Shown here: positions 54,901 to 62,056 of the stretch, one piece after another
Layout: each line of letters opens with the position of its first letter
Numbering within the stretch: position 1 is the first letter of the stretch
Source: Streptomyces vinaceus
GTDB lineage: Bacteria > Actinomycetota > Actinomycetes > Streptomycetales > Streptomycetaceae
NCBI RefSeq assembly: GCF_008704935.1
Contig: NZ_CP023692.1
Coordinates: 5,113,001 to 5,177,000 of the forward strand
Length of the DNA: 64,000 bases
Direction of reading: 5' to 3'
Made by a program: the position numbers and the translations under genes
The notes under the pieces: model-generated
What the model saw: only the letters and a program-made list of their open reading frames with translations
What the model was told of the DNA's origin: nothing
Database searches by the model: none

Positions 54901-56204
54901 TCTACCAGGCCACCAACCCCCAGAACACGTCCACGCTCCAGGTCGACGCGGCGACGCTGAACGTCACCCGCAGGGCTTTCGACCCGTACGGAGCTCAGCG
55001 GGGCCCGGCCCCGCCGAGCTGGGCCGACAACCGCGGATATCTGGGCCAGCCCACGGACACGGCCACCGGCCTGAGTCTTCTCGGCGCCCGCAACTACGAC
55101 CCGGTCATAGGCCGGTTCCTCACGTGCGACCCGGTCTTCGAGGCCGGTGACCCGAACCAGATGGGCGGCTACGCCTATGCGGGTAACGACCCCATCAATG
55201 CCAGCGACCCTTCGGGCCTATTCAGCCTCGGCGACATCGCCGACTTCCTCGTCGGTGGTGTCGACGGAGTCTTCGGCGGTTTCAACGATATTTGGATGAA
55301 CCCGGTCGGCTGGGCCCTCGACAACTGCGTCGACACCTGGAACGGCGACAACGAGACCTTCAACGACTGGACGGGCTGGGAAGGCAGCGACTACGAGGTC
55401 CCCAATCTCTGGGGCGACGCGCCGATGGCCGACCTCACCGGCACCGACACGAGCTCAGAGAAGTACCATGAGGGCTTCTGGACTGGCGTCATCGGCTCGG
55501 TGGTCGCCGATGGCGTAGGAGCGGTCAAGGCATACAAGGCATTCCGTGCCGCCAGGGCAGCGGCAAAGGCCGCGGAAGGTAGTGCCGCTCCTCTGAAGAA
55601 GCTCGTCGACGACGACGTCCCCACCCCGTCGGCGAAGGAAGCCCCACACGAAAACGCCCCGGACACCACGGCCCCGAGCGATCCAGCATCCGGGACTCCG
55701 GCCGCGCCGTCAGCTGCGGCGAGCCCTGCCCCACAGGGTCCGCGAGGCGTTACAGACCGAGGGGTTGCCGGCAAGAAGGTTCCCCAGCCGTACCGATACA
55801 CCGAACCGGCACCCGCCGACTGGAGCCCTGAGGGGCAGCTTGCACGAGGCGAAGAACTGGCGCGGGCCGCAGCGGTCTCAGAGGCGCAAACCGCTCCGAA
55901 GCGAAGGACATACGTATCTGGTTACCACGTTGAAACCGGTGAATTGGCGGTCGCCGGGTCCGGTGCTCACCCAGTCAACTGCACCCGGAGTTACTGCGCA
56001 GAAGGCAACGTCGTAGCGCTCCTGGGGGGTGACTGGACGAAGGTTGTGTTCGGAAGGGCTTTTCACAACACGGGGAGCTTCAGAGCTCCAGATGTCCAGG
56101 TGAAGCGTGTGTGCGAGAAGTGTCAGTTGGATTACCCGAGGAGTTCCTTTGCTCCCAACGTGACACCGGAGCCGGGCGGCCGTTGGTCCGAGGTAGACGA
56201 CTAG
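48912..56204 (+). CDS. Secreted RHS/YD-repeat polymorphic toxin with C-terminal deaminase-like domain
   Basis: About 2430 residues; ATG 48912 gives a good signal peptide (VVAVVAMTAAMSLVVPLANA), although no Shine-Dalgarno is visible. After ~270 residues the RHS core starts (YSYPVAVPPSLGGTAPSVAL), with many YD repeats (YDLLGQKTSQTDPDTGLSTY). A bulb-type lectin domain is inserted near 53040-53380 (LDMQADGNLVLTG, VRADGNLVVTS, VKGDGNFRMYN). The core closes with NQMGGYAYAGNDPINASDPSGL (two parts), after which the toxin follows: a linker and, from ~55900, YHVETGELAVAGSG, Cys-Ala-Glu at 55995-56003 and Cys-Glu-Lys-Cys at 56112-56123. CAE plus CxxC is the zinc site of nucleotide/nucleic-acid deaminases (YwqJ-like among toxins). 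Confidence 0.88.
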   Translation: MAGKSLRRRVVAVVAMTAAMSLVVPLANAETVGGYRYTGKSWEDGELPDLPVVKGHPVGQAPKQAAPRVPQGAREMRVHTPKTPKWPAARTETVTVAHPSQRVRNMGKSADSGMAPAGAPVQAGSSPVWIAPAASEATARSRSMPGAANVPAPDSRPTTVRVETAGRKQAASANVNGMLVGLTPADGASSSGKVSVGLDYSALADAYGGGWASRLHLVSMPGCALTTPDVAACRVQQPLKTVNDPKGQRLTADVNLGSGAASFRDAVLSAQQRTMASAAGTQAVAVAAVSGTAGSQGDFGATSLSASGSWAQSASGAFTYSYPVAVPPSLGGTAPSVALTYNSQSVDGKTSARNSQSSWIGDGWSYTPGFIERSYKPCKYSGIEDSGDMCWAGYNATLSLGAHTGQLVRGSDGVYRLESDDGTKIERLTGATNNLWDGEYFKVTTTDGTAYYLGLNHAPGTSGDTATNSAWGVPVYHPKSGDPCYSSSKGNASQCDKQLGYRFNLDFVVDPQGNVQRYDYATESNYYNMGYGQVAKDGKGGTLTQYTRSGNLTRISYGYKLADAVAGKDPAARVNFGTKQRCTTSDTVCADGNLSKDTAKNWPDVPYDINCPSDYETEGEGDDVCRFGSPTFWSTYRLKDITTQVKLGTAWQDVDAYTLTHVFSDAGGVMDPVTGKTGKTESAGMLQSVMWLSSIQHTGRDTTAGSSTPLTLDPVTFTGIEMDNRVDGLEPAAPPLYRPRISSVRTESGESSAVTYRDPECSRTKNTMPASADTNTMACYPVNWYPSGAAEPVADWFVKTLVTRVVNSDLTKAGSPAKVTSYAYDGGAAWHRDDSELTDDQYRTWNDFRGYRSVTTTSGEAPDPITQTVSTYLQGMDGDYKQDGTKRSVSLTNSLGESFPDSDWLAGATLESQTFTAAGGTVTAKTLNGPLTTVDTGSSARTAWTSKEPAPASLSTLPDLVSRRSTEVTNRSMGLLSGGTWRTSKKVTTYDDLGRAHQVDDKGDVTAPEQETCTTTNYASAPSDNPMMLMYPSETISVSGPCSTAPGKDTTLSHKRIFYDGDGSVTSPGTYGKLGQAWASDGKTHSVGQMTAVQVATKYDGAGAPVFQTNSGVVYDDYGRITKQTDAASQATTTAFSPATGTLPTQVTTTYPQPYNWTTTTELSPTRGLNKRSVDINGRVTSSTYDTLGRRTAVWTPGRDQATQTPDRKFTYSVNGAGDSPNPSAVTTETLREDGSYGKSVTIYDGLLRVRQQQSTTADNSEGRLISSTSYDSHGWTASSIATYADPTTAPGTTMWVETENTVPNQTRQVYDGQGRVTASQQWSKGAKLWEATTAYPGVEKTVSTPPKGGQASVSYTNAIGQTTATQTLDTTADRKLTAGTVIQSGTSFSSKSVRLDMQADGNLVLTGIANGKALWSSGTGGNPGASATVRADGNLVVTSTTGTALWTSGTGTAGATGGYAYVKGDGNFRMYNAAGTAIWSSGTAGKAAAADTKTSYTYTPAGNVKSISDTAGNKWTYTYDLLGQKTSQTDPDTGLSTYGYDLFGRQILSTDALGKSISTTYDSLGRPTGEYEGTSTTDQSKKLAEWTYDTLLKGRQTSSTRFVGGAGGKAYTKKINGYNTAYQPTGSTVVIPAGEGKLAGTYTASAEYTPNVGLLQSSTFGADGGLPAETVGYGYNLQGLETEFGSRTTAYLNKTLYTPLGQVIQSTYGLYGKQFRTAQTYDQATSRLATNTVSLQTSSNSPIDATTYAYDEAGNLTGTSTVQSTAGAVTGTDTQCFLYDGQNRLAQAWTDTKGLAAAKPGQISKCNTALPAAATLGGPNPYWQTYTYNLLGDRTQQVKHDTSGNPLKNVTQNITYPGNGTTPATQPNTATTITTTGPDGTTTLTPHYDAVGNTTSRDTKVGTAAATTQTFTYNAKGRTDTVVTPKPAGGTQTSNYLYDADGDLLIQRGSDGDTLYLFGGAEQLNLNKTSNTVAGLRNYKGPDGTKITRSSTGAVVYQATNPQNTSTLQVDAATLNVTRRAFDPYGAQRGPAPPSWADNRGYLGQPTDTATGLSLLGARNYDPVIGRFLTCDPVFEAGDPNQMGGYAYAGNDPINASDPSGLFSLGDIADFLVGGVDGVFGGFNDIWMNPVGWALDNCVDTWNGDNETFNDWTGWEGSDYEVPNLWGDAPMADLTGTDTSSEKYHEGFWTGVIGSVVADGVGAVKAYKAFRAARAAAKAAEGSAAPLKKLVDDDVPTPSAKEAPHENAPDTTAPSDPASGTPAAPSAAASPAPQGPRGVTDRGVAGKKVPQPYRYTEPAPADWSPEGQLARGEELARAAAVSEAQTAPKRRTYVSGYHVETGELAVAGSGAHPVNCTRSYCAEGNVVALLGGDWTKVVFGRAFHNTGSFRAPDVQVKRVCEKCQLDYPRSSFAPNVTPEPGGRWSEVDD

Positions 56205-56205
56205 A

Positions 56206-56721
56206 ATGGCGCGATGGGTAGATATTTTTTCTGCGGGAGTAGATGTGGGTAGCTTCACACGTAGTGAAATCGCGCGACACGACTGGGGCGGCATGGAGTG
56301 CGGATGTGAGCGGACCGCCGAGCACCTGTCTCAGGTGCTGCAATCGGTGGCGGACGGTCAGCCGGACATCGTCAGGGCGCTGGATAATCATGCCTTCATC
56401 CAGTCGAATCTCATGGAGCCGGCCCCTGCGGTGGCGGCGGTCGCCATGGCAATGTTCGTCGACGGCTCGTCCGGGGGTTCCCTGTCCGACGCCGTATGGA
56501 TTCTCTGGTGTATTGCGGAGTGCGAAGGTGACGTCGACCCGGATGAGCCGACCCTCTTCTCGGAGTCAGTCGTGCAGATTCAGCAGGGGATCTGGTCCCT
56601 TTACGGGGAGCTGATGCGGTCGCAGGATGAATTGATCGTGGATAGATTGCTGGACATCTTGAGGGTGGTGGAACCGCATCCGGAAAGGCTGCGGAGCTAT
56701 CGGGAACTCCTTGGTTTGTGA
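56206..56721 (+). CDS. Candidate immunity protein for the RHS deaminase toxin
   Basis: 171 residues from ATG 56206, one base after the toxin stop codon. Sequence is acidic and helical (AEHLSQVLQSVADGQPDIVRAL, SLSDAVWILWCIAECEGDVD, ESVVQIQQGIWSLYGELMR) with no signal peptide and no domain I recognise. GC content and codon use are more A/T-rich than in neighbours, in line with a recently acquired toxin tail plus immunity cassette. Position directly behind a polymorphic toxin is the main reason for the call; binding to the toxin is inferred. Confidence 0.6.
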   Translation: MARWVDIFSAGVDVGSFTRSEIARHDWGGMECGCERTAEHLSQVLQSVADGQPDIVRALDNHAFIQSNLMEPAPAVAAVAMAMFVDGSSGGSLSDAVWILWCIAECEGDVDPDEPTLFSESVVQIQQGIWSLYGELMRSQDELIVDRLLDILRVVEPHPERLRSYRELLGL

Positions 56722-57133
56722 TCGACCCTAGCGCTTGCGCCCAGCGGGCTCGGCGCGTGTTGGGGATGGATGACGGAACGCCTGGTAGGCGACTCCTGGC
56801 CTGATCGCCGGGAGCCGCCTCACGGCTGTGTTCGTCGTCGATTGAGTTGTCCGGCCAGGGCCGGTAGGTCCTGCTCGGACCTTTGGCGCGCGTGGGTGGG
56901 TGAGGTCTGGACCGGAGCCCGCGGACGTCGCTCGTCAGCTTTTGTGCCGGTCGGCCGCGGTCTGGTGGCGTGGCTCATAGCTGAAACGCGAGGGTTCGGC
57001 GCCGGCGTCCTGAGTGCCACCGATGTAATGCGCGGCCCGTCGCGATTGCACTGTCTCGTGACTCCGGGCTAGCTGGCCGCGCGCTCGCCTCACGCTTCGG
57101 AGCTGCCGATCATGCCACGCGGCCATCAGGCGG
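56722..57133. other. Gene-free stretch behind the toxin-immunity pair
   Basis: About 410 bases with no credible gene. Open frames on both strands are short and have poor third-position bias. The base composition is mixed and could be decayed coding or insertion-sequence DNA, but no transposase motif or terminal repeats were recognised. Polymorphic toxin loci often carry orphan toxin or immunity remnants here. Confidence 0.4.
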
Positions 57134-57502
57134 TCACGGCGTATCCAGAACCGGGTCTACGACCGTTTCGCCGCGGGAGGCGGCGCGGAGGGATTCCGCC
57201 AGGTCCTCCAGGGGGCCGTCGCGCAGGACCAGGCCCGCCGCGCCCGCCGCCAGGGCCGCGTCCCGCAGCCCCGGATGCGCCGAGCCGGTCAGCACCAGGA
57301 CCCGGCACTCCGGGTCCTCCGCCAGCAGCGCCGTCACCGACGCGAGCTCCTCCACCAGGGCCACGGCCGGCCGCGCCAGCGCCGAGGCCACCACCTCGAT
57401 ATCCGGCTGAAGCCCCAGCCGTAGCGCCAGCGCCGGGTCCGGAGGGAATAGCAGCACCCGCAGGGACCTGGCGGGGCGGTGGTTCACCGGCATCTCGTCC
57501 AC
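57134..57502 (-). CDS. Stand-alone response-regulator-like receiver domain
   Basis: 122 residues from GTG 57502 (ATG 57493 also possible). Pattern of a LuxR-type receiver: LRVLLFPPDPALALRLGLQP, VVASALARPAVALVEELASV, CRVLVLTGSAHPGLRDAALAAGAAGLVLRDG, LAESLRAASRGETVVDPVLD. The C-terminal helix-turn-helix that normally follows PVLD is absent, and the acidic pocket is replaced (FPPDPAL) with no clear phospho-Asp, so it looks like a degenerate or truncated regulator, perhaps phosphorylation-independent. Divergent from the MaoC operon. Confidence 0.6.
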   Translation of the reverse strand: MDEMPVNHRPARSLRVLLFPPDPALALRLGLQPDIEVVASALARPAVALVEELASVTALLAEDPECRVLVLTGSAHPGLRDAALAAGAAGLVLRDGPLEDLAESLRAASRGETVVDPVLDTP

Positions 57503-57562
57503 CCGGCCAGCCTAGGGCGGCGCGCCTCGCGCACGCGGCAACACGCCTTGGCCAAGCTAGTT

Positions 57563-57577
57563 CTGACGTGGAGTCAG
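57563..57577. promoter_or_regulatory. CTGACG-N3-CGTCAG-type palindrome before the MaoC operon
   Basis: CTGACGTGGAGTCAG, 11 of 12 arm bases fit. It is 53 bases upstream of the perfect KstR operator. Confidence 0.5.
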
Positions 57578-57629
57578 GAGTCTTCCCAACTGCTGGGGCG
57601 TGCGTTATACATTCCTCACCGCTCGATCC

Positions 57630-57643
57630 TAGAACGCGTTCTA
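57630..57643. promoter_or_regulatory. Perfect KstR operator before the MaoC operon
   Basis: TAGAACGCGTTCTA is a perfect palindrome and a full match to TnnAACnnGTTnnA, the best copy in the window. It is 111 bases before the MaoC start codon. Confidence 0.88.
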
Positions 57644-57754
57644 GAACCGAACCGGTCCCGCAAACGACCTCGGTGCGGCCGACGGTGCGGACGGCCGCAC
57701 CGAGGTCTTCCACGCAATGGGAACCGAAGAACCGAACAAGGAGCAGCATCCTCA

Positions 57755-58609
57755 ATGCCGATCGATGCCGCCAGGGCCCTCGCCGCAGAACCCCGCCAGG
57801 GGACCATCGCCTGGGACCACAAGGACATCCAGCTCTATCACCTCGGCCTCGGAGCCGGCCGCCCCGCCACCGACCCCGACGAACTGCGCTACACCCTGGA
57901 GTCCAAGCTCCACGTACTGCCCAGCTTCGCGACCGTCGCCGGCGCCGGCATGGCCATGATGGGCGGCCTCGCCGCCCCCGGCATCGAGGTCAACCTCGCC
58001 CACGTCCTGCACGGCGGCCAGACCATCGAGCTGCACCGGCCCATCCCGGTCAAGGGCAGCGCCACCTCCTCCGCCAAGGTCGCCGCCCTCTACGACAAGG
58101 GCAAGGCCGCCGTGATCGTGCTGCGCACGGAGGTGGCCGACGCCGACGGGCCGCTGTGGACCAGCGACGCGCAGATCTTCGTACGGGGCGAGGGCGGCTT
58201 CGGCGGCGACCGCGGCCCCTCCGTCTCCTCCGAGCTGCCCGAGCGGGAGCCCGACCGGGTCGAGGAGCGGCACATCCGCGAGGAGCAGGCGCTCCTGTAC
58301 CGGCTGTCCGGCGACTGGAACCCCCTGCACGCCGACCCCGAATTCGCCAAGCTGGCCGGCTTCGACCGGCCGATCCTGCACGGCCTGTGCTCGTACGGGA
58401 TGACCCTCAAGGCCGTCGTCGACACGGCGCTCGGCGGGGACGTCTCGCGGGTCCGCGCCTACCGGACGCGCTTCGCCGGGATCGTCTTCCCGGGCGAGAC
58501 CCTGCGGATCCGGATGTGGGAGGAGCCCGGGCAGGTCCGGGTCGCGGTGACCGCCGTCGAACGGGACGACGCGCCGGTCCTCGCCGACACCGTCGTCGAA
58601 CACGCGTAA
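57755..58609 (+). CDS. MaoC-family (R)-enoyl-CoA hydratase, steroid side-chain type (Hsd4B-like)
   Basis: 284 residues from ATG 57755 (AAGGAG 11 bases upstream). Double hot-dog fold: N-terminal half with YHLGLGAGRPATDPDELRYT and LESKLHVLPSFATVAGAGM; C-terminal catalytic half with YRLSGDWNPLHADPEFAKLAGF (the Asp/His hydratase-2 motif) and PILHGLCSYGM. This two-domain form matches peroxisomal MFE-2 hydratase and mycobacterial Hsd4B, which hydrates steroid side-chain enoyl-CoAs. First gene of a KstR-type operon with an alcohol dehydrogenase and an SDR, so the substrate is probably a steroid or bile-acid-like acyl-CoA. Confidence 0.9.
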   Translation: MPIDAARALAAEPRQGTIAWDHKDIQLYHLGLGAGRPATDPDELRYTLESKLHVLPSFATVAGAGMAMMGGLAAPGIEVNLAHVLHGGQTIELHRPIPVKGSATSSAKVAALYDKGKAAVIVLRTEVADADGPLWTSDAQIFVRGEGGFGGDRGPSVSSELPEREPDRVEERHIREEQALLYRLSGDWNPLHADPEFAKLAGFDRPILHGLCSYGMTLKAVVDTALGGDVSRVRAYRTRFAGIVFPGETLRIRMWEEPGQVRVAVTAVERDDAPVLADTVVEHA

Positions 58610-58643
58610 CGCCCGACCTTCGCGACACACAAGGAGCCGCACC

Positions 58644-59723
58644 GTGCGCGCAGCACTGCAGAGCGAGATAGGCCAGGACAAGCTCGAAGTCGTCGACGAC
58701 ATGGAGACCGCGGGCTTCGGCCCCGGCAAGGTCAAGATCCGCATCAGGGCCACCGGCCTGTGCCACTCGGACCTCTCCGCGATGAGCGGCGTGCTGCCGC
58801 AGCCCGCCCCCTTCATACCCGGCCACGAGGGCGCGGGCGAGATCGTCGACGTCGGCGACGGGGTCGCCACGCACGCCATCGGCGACCGGGTCCTCGTCTG
58901 CTGGCTGCCGCCGTGCGGACACTGCCCCGCCTGCAAGCGCGGCCAGGGACACCTGTGCCTGGAGTCCTTCGCCAACGTGGCCACGCCCAACTTCCGCCGT
59001 ACGGGCGGCGGAGACGTCTTCGGCTTCGCCGGTACCGGCACCTTCTCCGAGGAGATGGTGGTGCCCGCCTCCTGCGCCGTACCGATCCCCGACGACCTGC
59101 CGTACGACATCGCCGCGCTGATCGGCTGCGGGGTGACCACCGGCCTCGGCGCCGCCATCAACACCGCCAAGGTGGAGGCCGGGTCCTCGGTCGCCGTCAT
59201 CGGCTGCGGCGGCGTCGGCATCTCCGTCATCCAGGGCGCCAAGGTGCAGGGCGCGGCGCAGATCATCGCCGTCGACCCGGTGGCCTCCCGGCGCGAGGCG
59301 GCGCTGCGCTTCGGCGCCACCGAGGCGGTCGCGCCGGAGGCCTTCGCCGACGCCAAGAACCGGATCACGGCCGGGGAGGGCTTCGACTACGTCTTCGAGG
59401 TCGTCGGCAAGTCCGCCACCACGCGGACCGCGTACGAGATGACCCGGCGCGGCGGCTCCGTCGTCGTGGTCGGCGCGGGCGCGCTCGACGACAACTACTC
59501 GGTCAACATGTTCTCGCTGTTCTTCGACGAGAAGAAGATCCTGCCCTCCATGTACGGGGGCGGGGACGTGCTCCGCTCGTACGAGCGCACCATCGCGCTG
59601 TGGCGGGCCGGCCGGGTGGACCTGGAGAGCCTGATCACGCACCGCGTGCACCTCGCCGAGATCAACGACGCCCTCGACCAGATGCGCACCGGCGTGGCCC
59701 TGCGCACCTGCATCGAACTCTGA
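58644..59723 (+). CDS. Zinc-dependent medium-chain alcohol dehydrogenase
   Basis: 359 residues from GTG 58644 (AAGGAG upstream). Catalytic zinc: Cys40 and His61-Glu62 in GLCHSDLS and PGHEGAGE; structural zinc: Cys91, Cys94, Cys97, Cys105 (CGHCPACKRGQGHLC). NAD(P) site VAVIGCGGVGISVIQG. Length and motifs are those of class III-like / aryl alcohol dehydrogenases. In this operon it most likely oxidises the 26-hydroxy steroid made by CYP125 to the aldehyde, which the aldehyde dehydrogenase at 24157 could finish; this pairing is inferred from shared operators. Confidence 0.92.
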   Translation: MRAALQSEIGQDKLEVVDDMETAGFGPGKVKIRIRATGLCHSDLSAMSGVLPQPAPFIPGHEGAGEIVDVGDGVATHAIGDRVLVCWLPPCGHCPACKRGQGHLCLESFANVATPNFRRTGGGDVFGFAGTGTFSEEMVVPASCAVPIPDDLPYDIAALIGCGVTTGLGAAINTAKVEAGSSVAVIGCGGVGISVIQGAKVQGAAQIIAVDPVASRREAALRFGATEAVAPEAFADAKNRITAGEGFDYVFEVVGKSATTRTAYEMTRRGGSVVVVGAGALDDNYSVNMFSLFFDEKKILPSMYGGGDVLRSYERTIALWRAGRVDLESLITHRVHLAEINDALDQMRTGVALRTCIEL

Positions 59724-59737
59724 GAGGAATCCGGTAG

Positions 59738-60679
59738 ATGTCACTCCCACTTGAGGGACTGTCCGCCATCGTGACCGGCGCCGGCCGCGGGCTCGGCCGG
59801 GCCGAGGCGATCGAGCTCGCGCGGCTCGGCGCGAGCGTGGTCGTCAACGACTTCGGCCAGAGCGGGCGCGACGGCTCCGGAGAGGCCTCGGCCGCTCCGG
59901 CGGAGGAGGTGGCCGAAGAGATCCGCGCCGCGGGCGGGCAGGCGGTGGCGCACCTCGGTGACGTGGCCGACTTCGAGCAGGCGCGCGAGCTGGTCGGCCT
60001 GGCGGTGTCCAGCTTCGGCAAGCTGGACGTCCTGGTCAACAACGCGGGCATCCTGCGCGACCGGATGGTCTTCTCCATGTCGGAGGAGGAGTGGGACTCG
60101 GTGATCCGGGTCCACCTCAAGGGCCACTTCAACACCACCCACTTCGCCTCCGAGCACTGGCGCGAGCGCTCGAAGGCGGCGGGCGGCCCGGTGTACGGCC
60201 GGATCGTCAACACCTCCTCCGAGGCCTTCCTCGGCGGCTCGGCCGGCCAGCCGAACTACGCCGCGGCCAAGGGCGGCATCGTGGGCCTGACCACCTCGAC
60301 CGCCCTGGCCCTGGCCAAGTACGGGGTGACGGCCAACGCCATCTGCCCGCGCGCCCGGACCCGGATGACGGAGGACGTGTTCGCCGGCTTCCAGCTCCCG
60401 GAGGACGGCAAGCTGGACCCGCTGGCCCCGGAGCACGTCGCCCCGCTCGTCGGCTACCTGGCCTCGCCGGCCTCGGCGAAGGCCAACGGGCAGCTGTTCG
60501 TGGTCCACGGCGGGATCGTGGTCGTGATGGAACGCCCCAAGGTGGCCGCGAAGTTCGACACCTCCAAGGAGGCCTTCTCCTTCGAGGAGCTGGACGAACT
60601 CCTCACCCCGCACTACGACTCCCGCCCGGCGGGCGAAACCTTCGCGGCGGCGGAAGTCCTGGGCCTCAAGCACGGCTAG
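59738..60679 (+). CDS. Short-chain dehydrogenase, 3-hydroxyacyl-CoA type (Hsd4A-like)
   Basis: 313 residues from ATG 59738 (GAGAGGAA upstream). NAD site TGAGRGLGRAEA (13-24), structural NNAG (101-104), catalytic Ser160/161 in VNTSSEAF, Tyr174 and Lys178 in NYAAAKGG. The insert ELARLGASVVVNDFG...DGSG is typical of the dehydrogenase part of MFE-2 and of mycobacterial Hsd4A. It should oxidise the (R)-3-hydroxyacyl-CoA produced by the MaoC protein upstream to the ketoacyl-CoA cleaved by a thiolase such as FadA5. The C-terminal ~55 residues (FDTSKEAFSFEELDELLTPH) are the family's extension. Confidence 0.92.
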   Translation: MSLPLEGLSAIVTGAGRGLGRAEAIELARLGASVVVNDFGQSGRDGSGEASAAPAEEVAEEIRAAGGQAVAHLGDVADFEQARELVGLAVSSFGKLDVLVNNAGILRDRMVFSMSEEEWDSVIRVHLKGHFNTTHFASEHWRERSKAAGGPVYGRIVNTSSEAFLGGSAGQPNYAAAKGGIVGLTTSTALALAKYGVTANAICPRARTRMTEDVFAGFQLPEDGKLDPLAPEHVAPLVGYLASPASAKANGQLFVVHGGIVVVMERPKVAAKFDTSKEAFSFEELDELLTPHYDSRPAGETFAAAEVLGLKHG

Positions 60680-60749
60680 GAGTACCAGGTGCCGGCCGTC
60701 GCGCCCGGCCTCGTCCAGGGCGGCCGTCGCGGTGGAACCCGGGCCCCCG

Positions 60750-61814
60750 CTACAGCGGAGCCTGTTGCAGGGGTACGGGGCGGGGCGCGGCCGGGGGCGG
60801 GGGGTCCAGGCGGACCGGGGGCGGCGGGGCCGCCGGCAGGGTCAGCCCCGCGATCCCGCAGGGGGTCTCGGGGGTGGCGTACGGCAGGTGCAGGCGGCCC
60901 TGCGGGCTCCACAGCCCGGTCCCGAGCCAGCCCTCGGGCGCGGCGAGCCGGAACACGTGCCGGTCGGCGGGGCGCCACAGGCCAATGCCACCCTCTTCCA
61001 GCCGCAGCGCGACCCCGCAGGTCTCCGGCATCAGCGCCTGGCCCGGCTGCACCGCGAACGGGGTCCCCGCCTCCCCGCGCAGGCACTCCGGGAAGCGCAC
61101 CGGCCGCGAGCTGCCCAGCACCCCCCAGCCCAGGCGCGGTTCGCCCGGGGCGTCCGAGCGGATCAGCAGCAGCCCGCTGTCGGGGTCGGCCAGCAGCAGC
61201 CGGTCGTCGCTGCCCTCCGCGATCTGGAGCAGCGGGGAGACCTCGCCGCCGCGGCCCAGGTCCACCGCGACGGCCTTGGTGGTGCCGTCCAGCTCGCGGT
61301 CCAGGGCCAGCAGCCGGCCGGCCCGGTCCAGCCAGACGCCGCCCGAGCACCGCCCCGGGATCCGGGCGACCGGCCCGAAGGGGCCCCCGGCCACCCGCCA
61401 GACCGTGGTCCCGGCGGCCGAGGCGGCCAGGGCGAAGGCCCCGCATCCGTCCGGGGACGGGGGCAGCAGGCAGATCCGTACCCCCTCCTCCCCGGGCTCC
61501 ACCGCGCCGAGCGGGAGCTCCCCGGTCCGCGGCCCGTCCGCGGCCCCGCCCGTCGGGTACAGCAGCGCGAAGGCGTGCCGCCGCTCGACCCGGCGGTGGA
61601 TCAGCACCCGCCCGTCGGCCAGTGCCAGCACCTCGCTGTCGGCCTCCTCGGGCTGCGCCAGCGGCAGCGGCACCGCGTACGGCTCGGGCCCGGCCAGCGT
61701 CCAGCGCTCGGGGTACCGGGCCTCCCCGTCCCCGGCCAGCCGGGCCGCGTACGACCCGTCCGCGGCGATGGTGAACGGGGCCGTCGTCGTGATCTCGATG
61801 GCACAGACAGTCAT
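60750..61814 (-). CDS. Beta-propeller-like protein of unknown function
   Basis: 354 residues from ATG 61814 (GGAGGTGA upstream; a Met 24 codons earlier is less likely). Regular ~45-residue repeats with ALADGRVLIHRRV, GGVWLDRAGRLLALDRE, LLLADPDSGLLLIRSD and GLWSPQGRLHLPY suggest a seven-bladed propeller. There is no signal peptide. The C-terminal ~35 residues are Pro-rich. No enzymatic motif is recognised. Convergent with the SDR gene. Confidence 0.78.
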   Translation of the reverse strand: MTVCAIEITTTAPFTIAADGSYAARLAGDGEARYPERWTLAGPEPYAVPLPLAQPEEADSEVLALADGRVLIHRRVERRHAFALLYPTGGAADGPRTGELPLGAVEPGEEGVRICLLPPSPDGCGAFALAASAAGTTVWRVAGGPFGPVARIPGRCSGGVWLDRAGRLLALDRELDGTTKAVAVDLGRGGEVSPLLQIAEGSDDRLLLADPDSGLLLIRSDAPGEPRLGWGVLGSSRPVRFPECLRGEAGTPFAVQPGQALMPETCGVALRLEEGGIGLWRPADRHVFRLAAPEGWLGTGLWSPQGRLHLPYATPETPCGIAGLTLPAAPPPPVRLDPPPPAAPRPVPLQQAPL

Positions 61815-62056
61815 CCGTGCGTCACCTCCGGGGAGGAAGCTAGTTTTCGCTCTTCGGCCCGAACAACACGACCTTCCCCGCTTCACACGTACGGGTGGCC
61901 GCCCGGCGGTTCGCGCCTGCCGGCGGAGACGGTTGTGCTGTGCGGGAGCGGGGCGTCCGGGGTGAGCCAGGCCGGCCCGAGGCCGCGCGCAAGGCCGCTG
62001 CCTTCGGGGCCACTGCCCCGGCCGGCCGCCGGTTCCCGCGCACCCCCACCCACGCC

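Noticed and set aside
56722..57133. Insertion-sequence remnant behind the immunity gene
   Set aside because: No DDE motif, terminal inverted repeats or target duplication could be recognised; reported only as a gene-free stretch.
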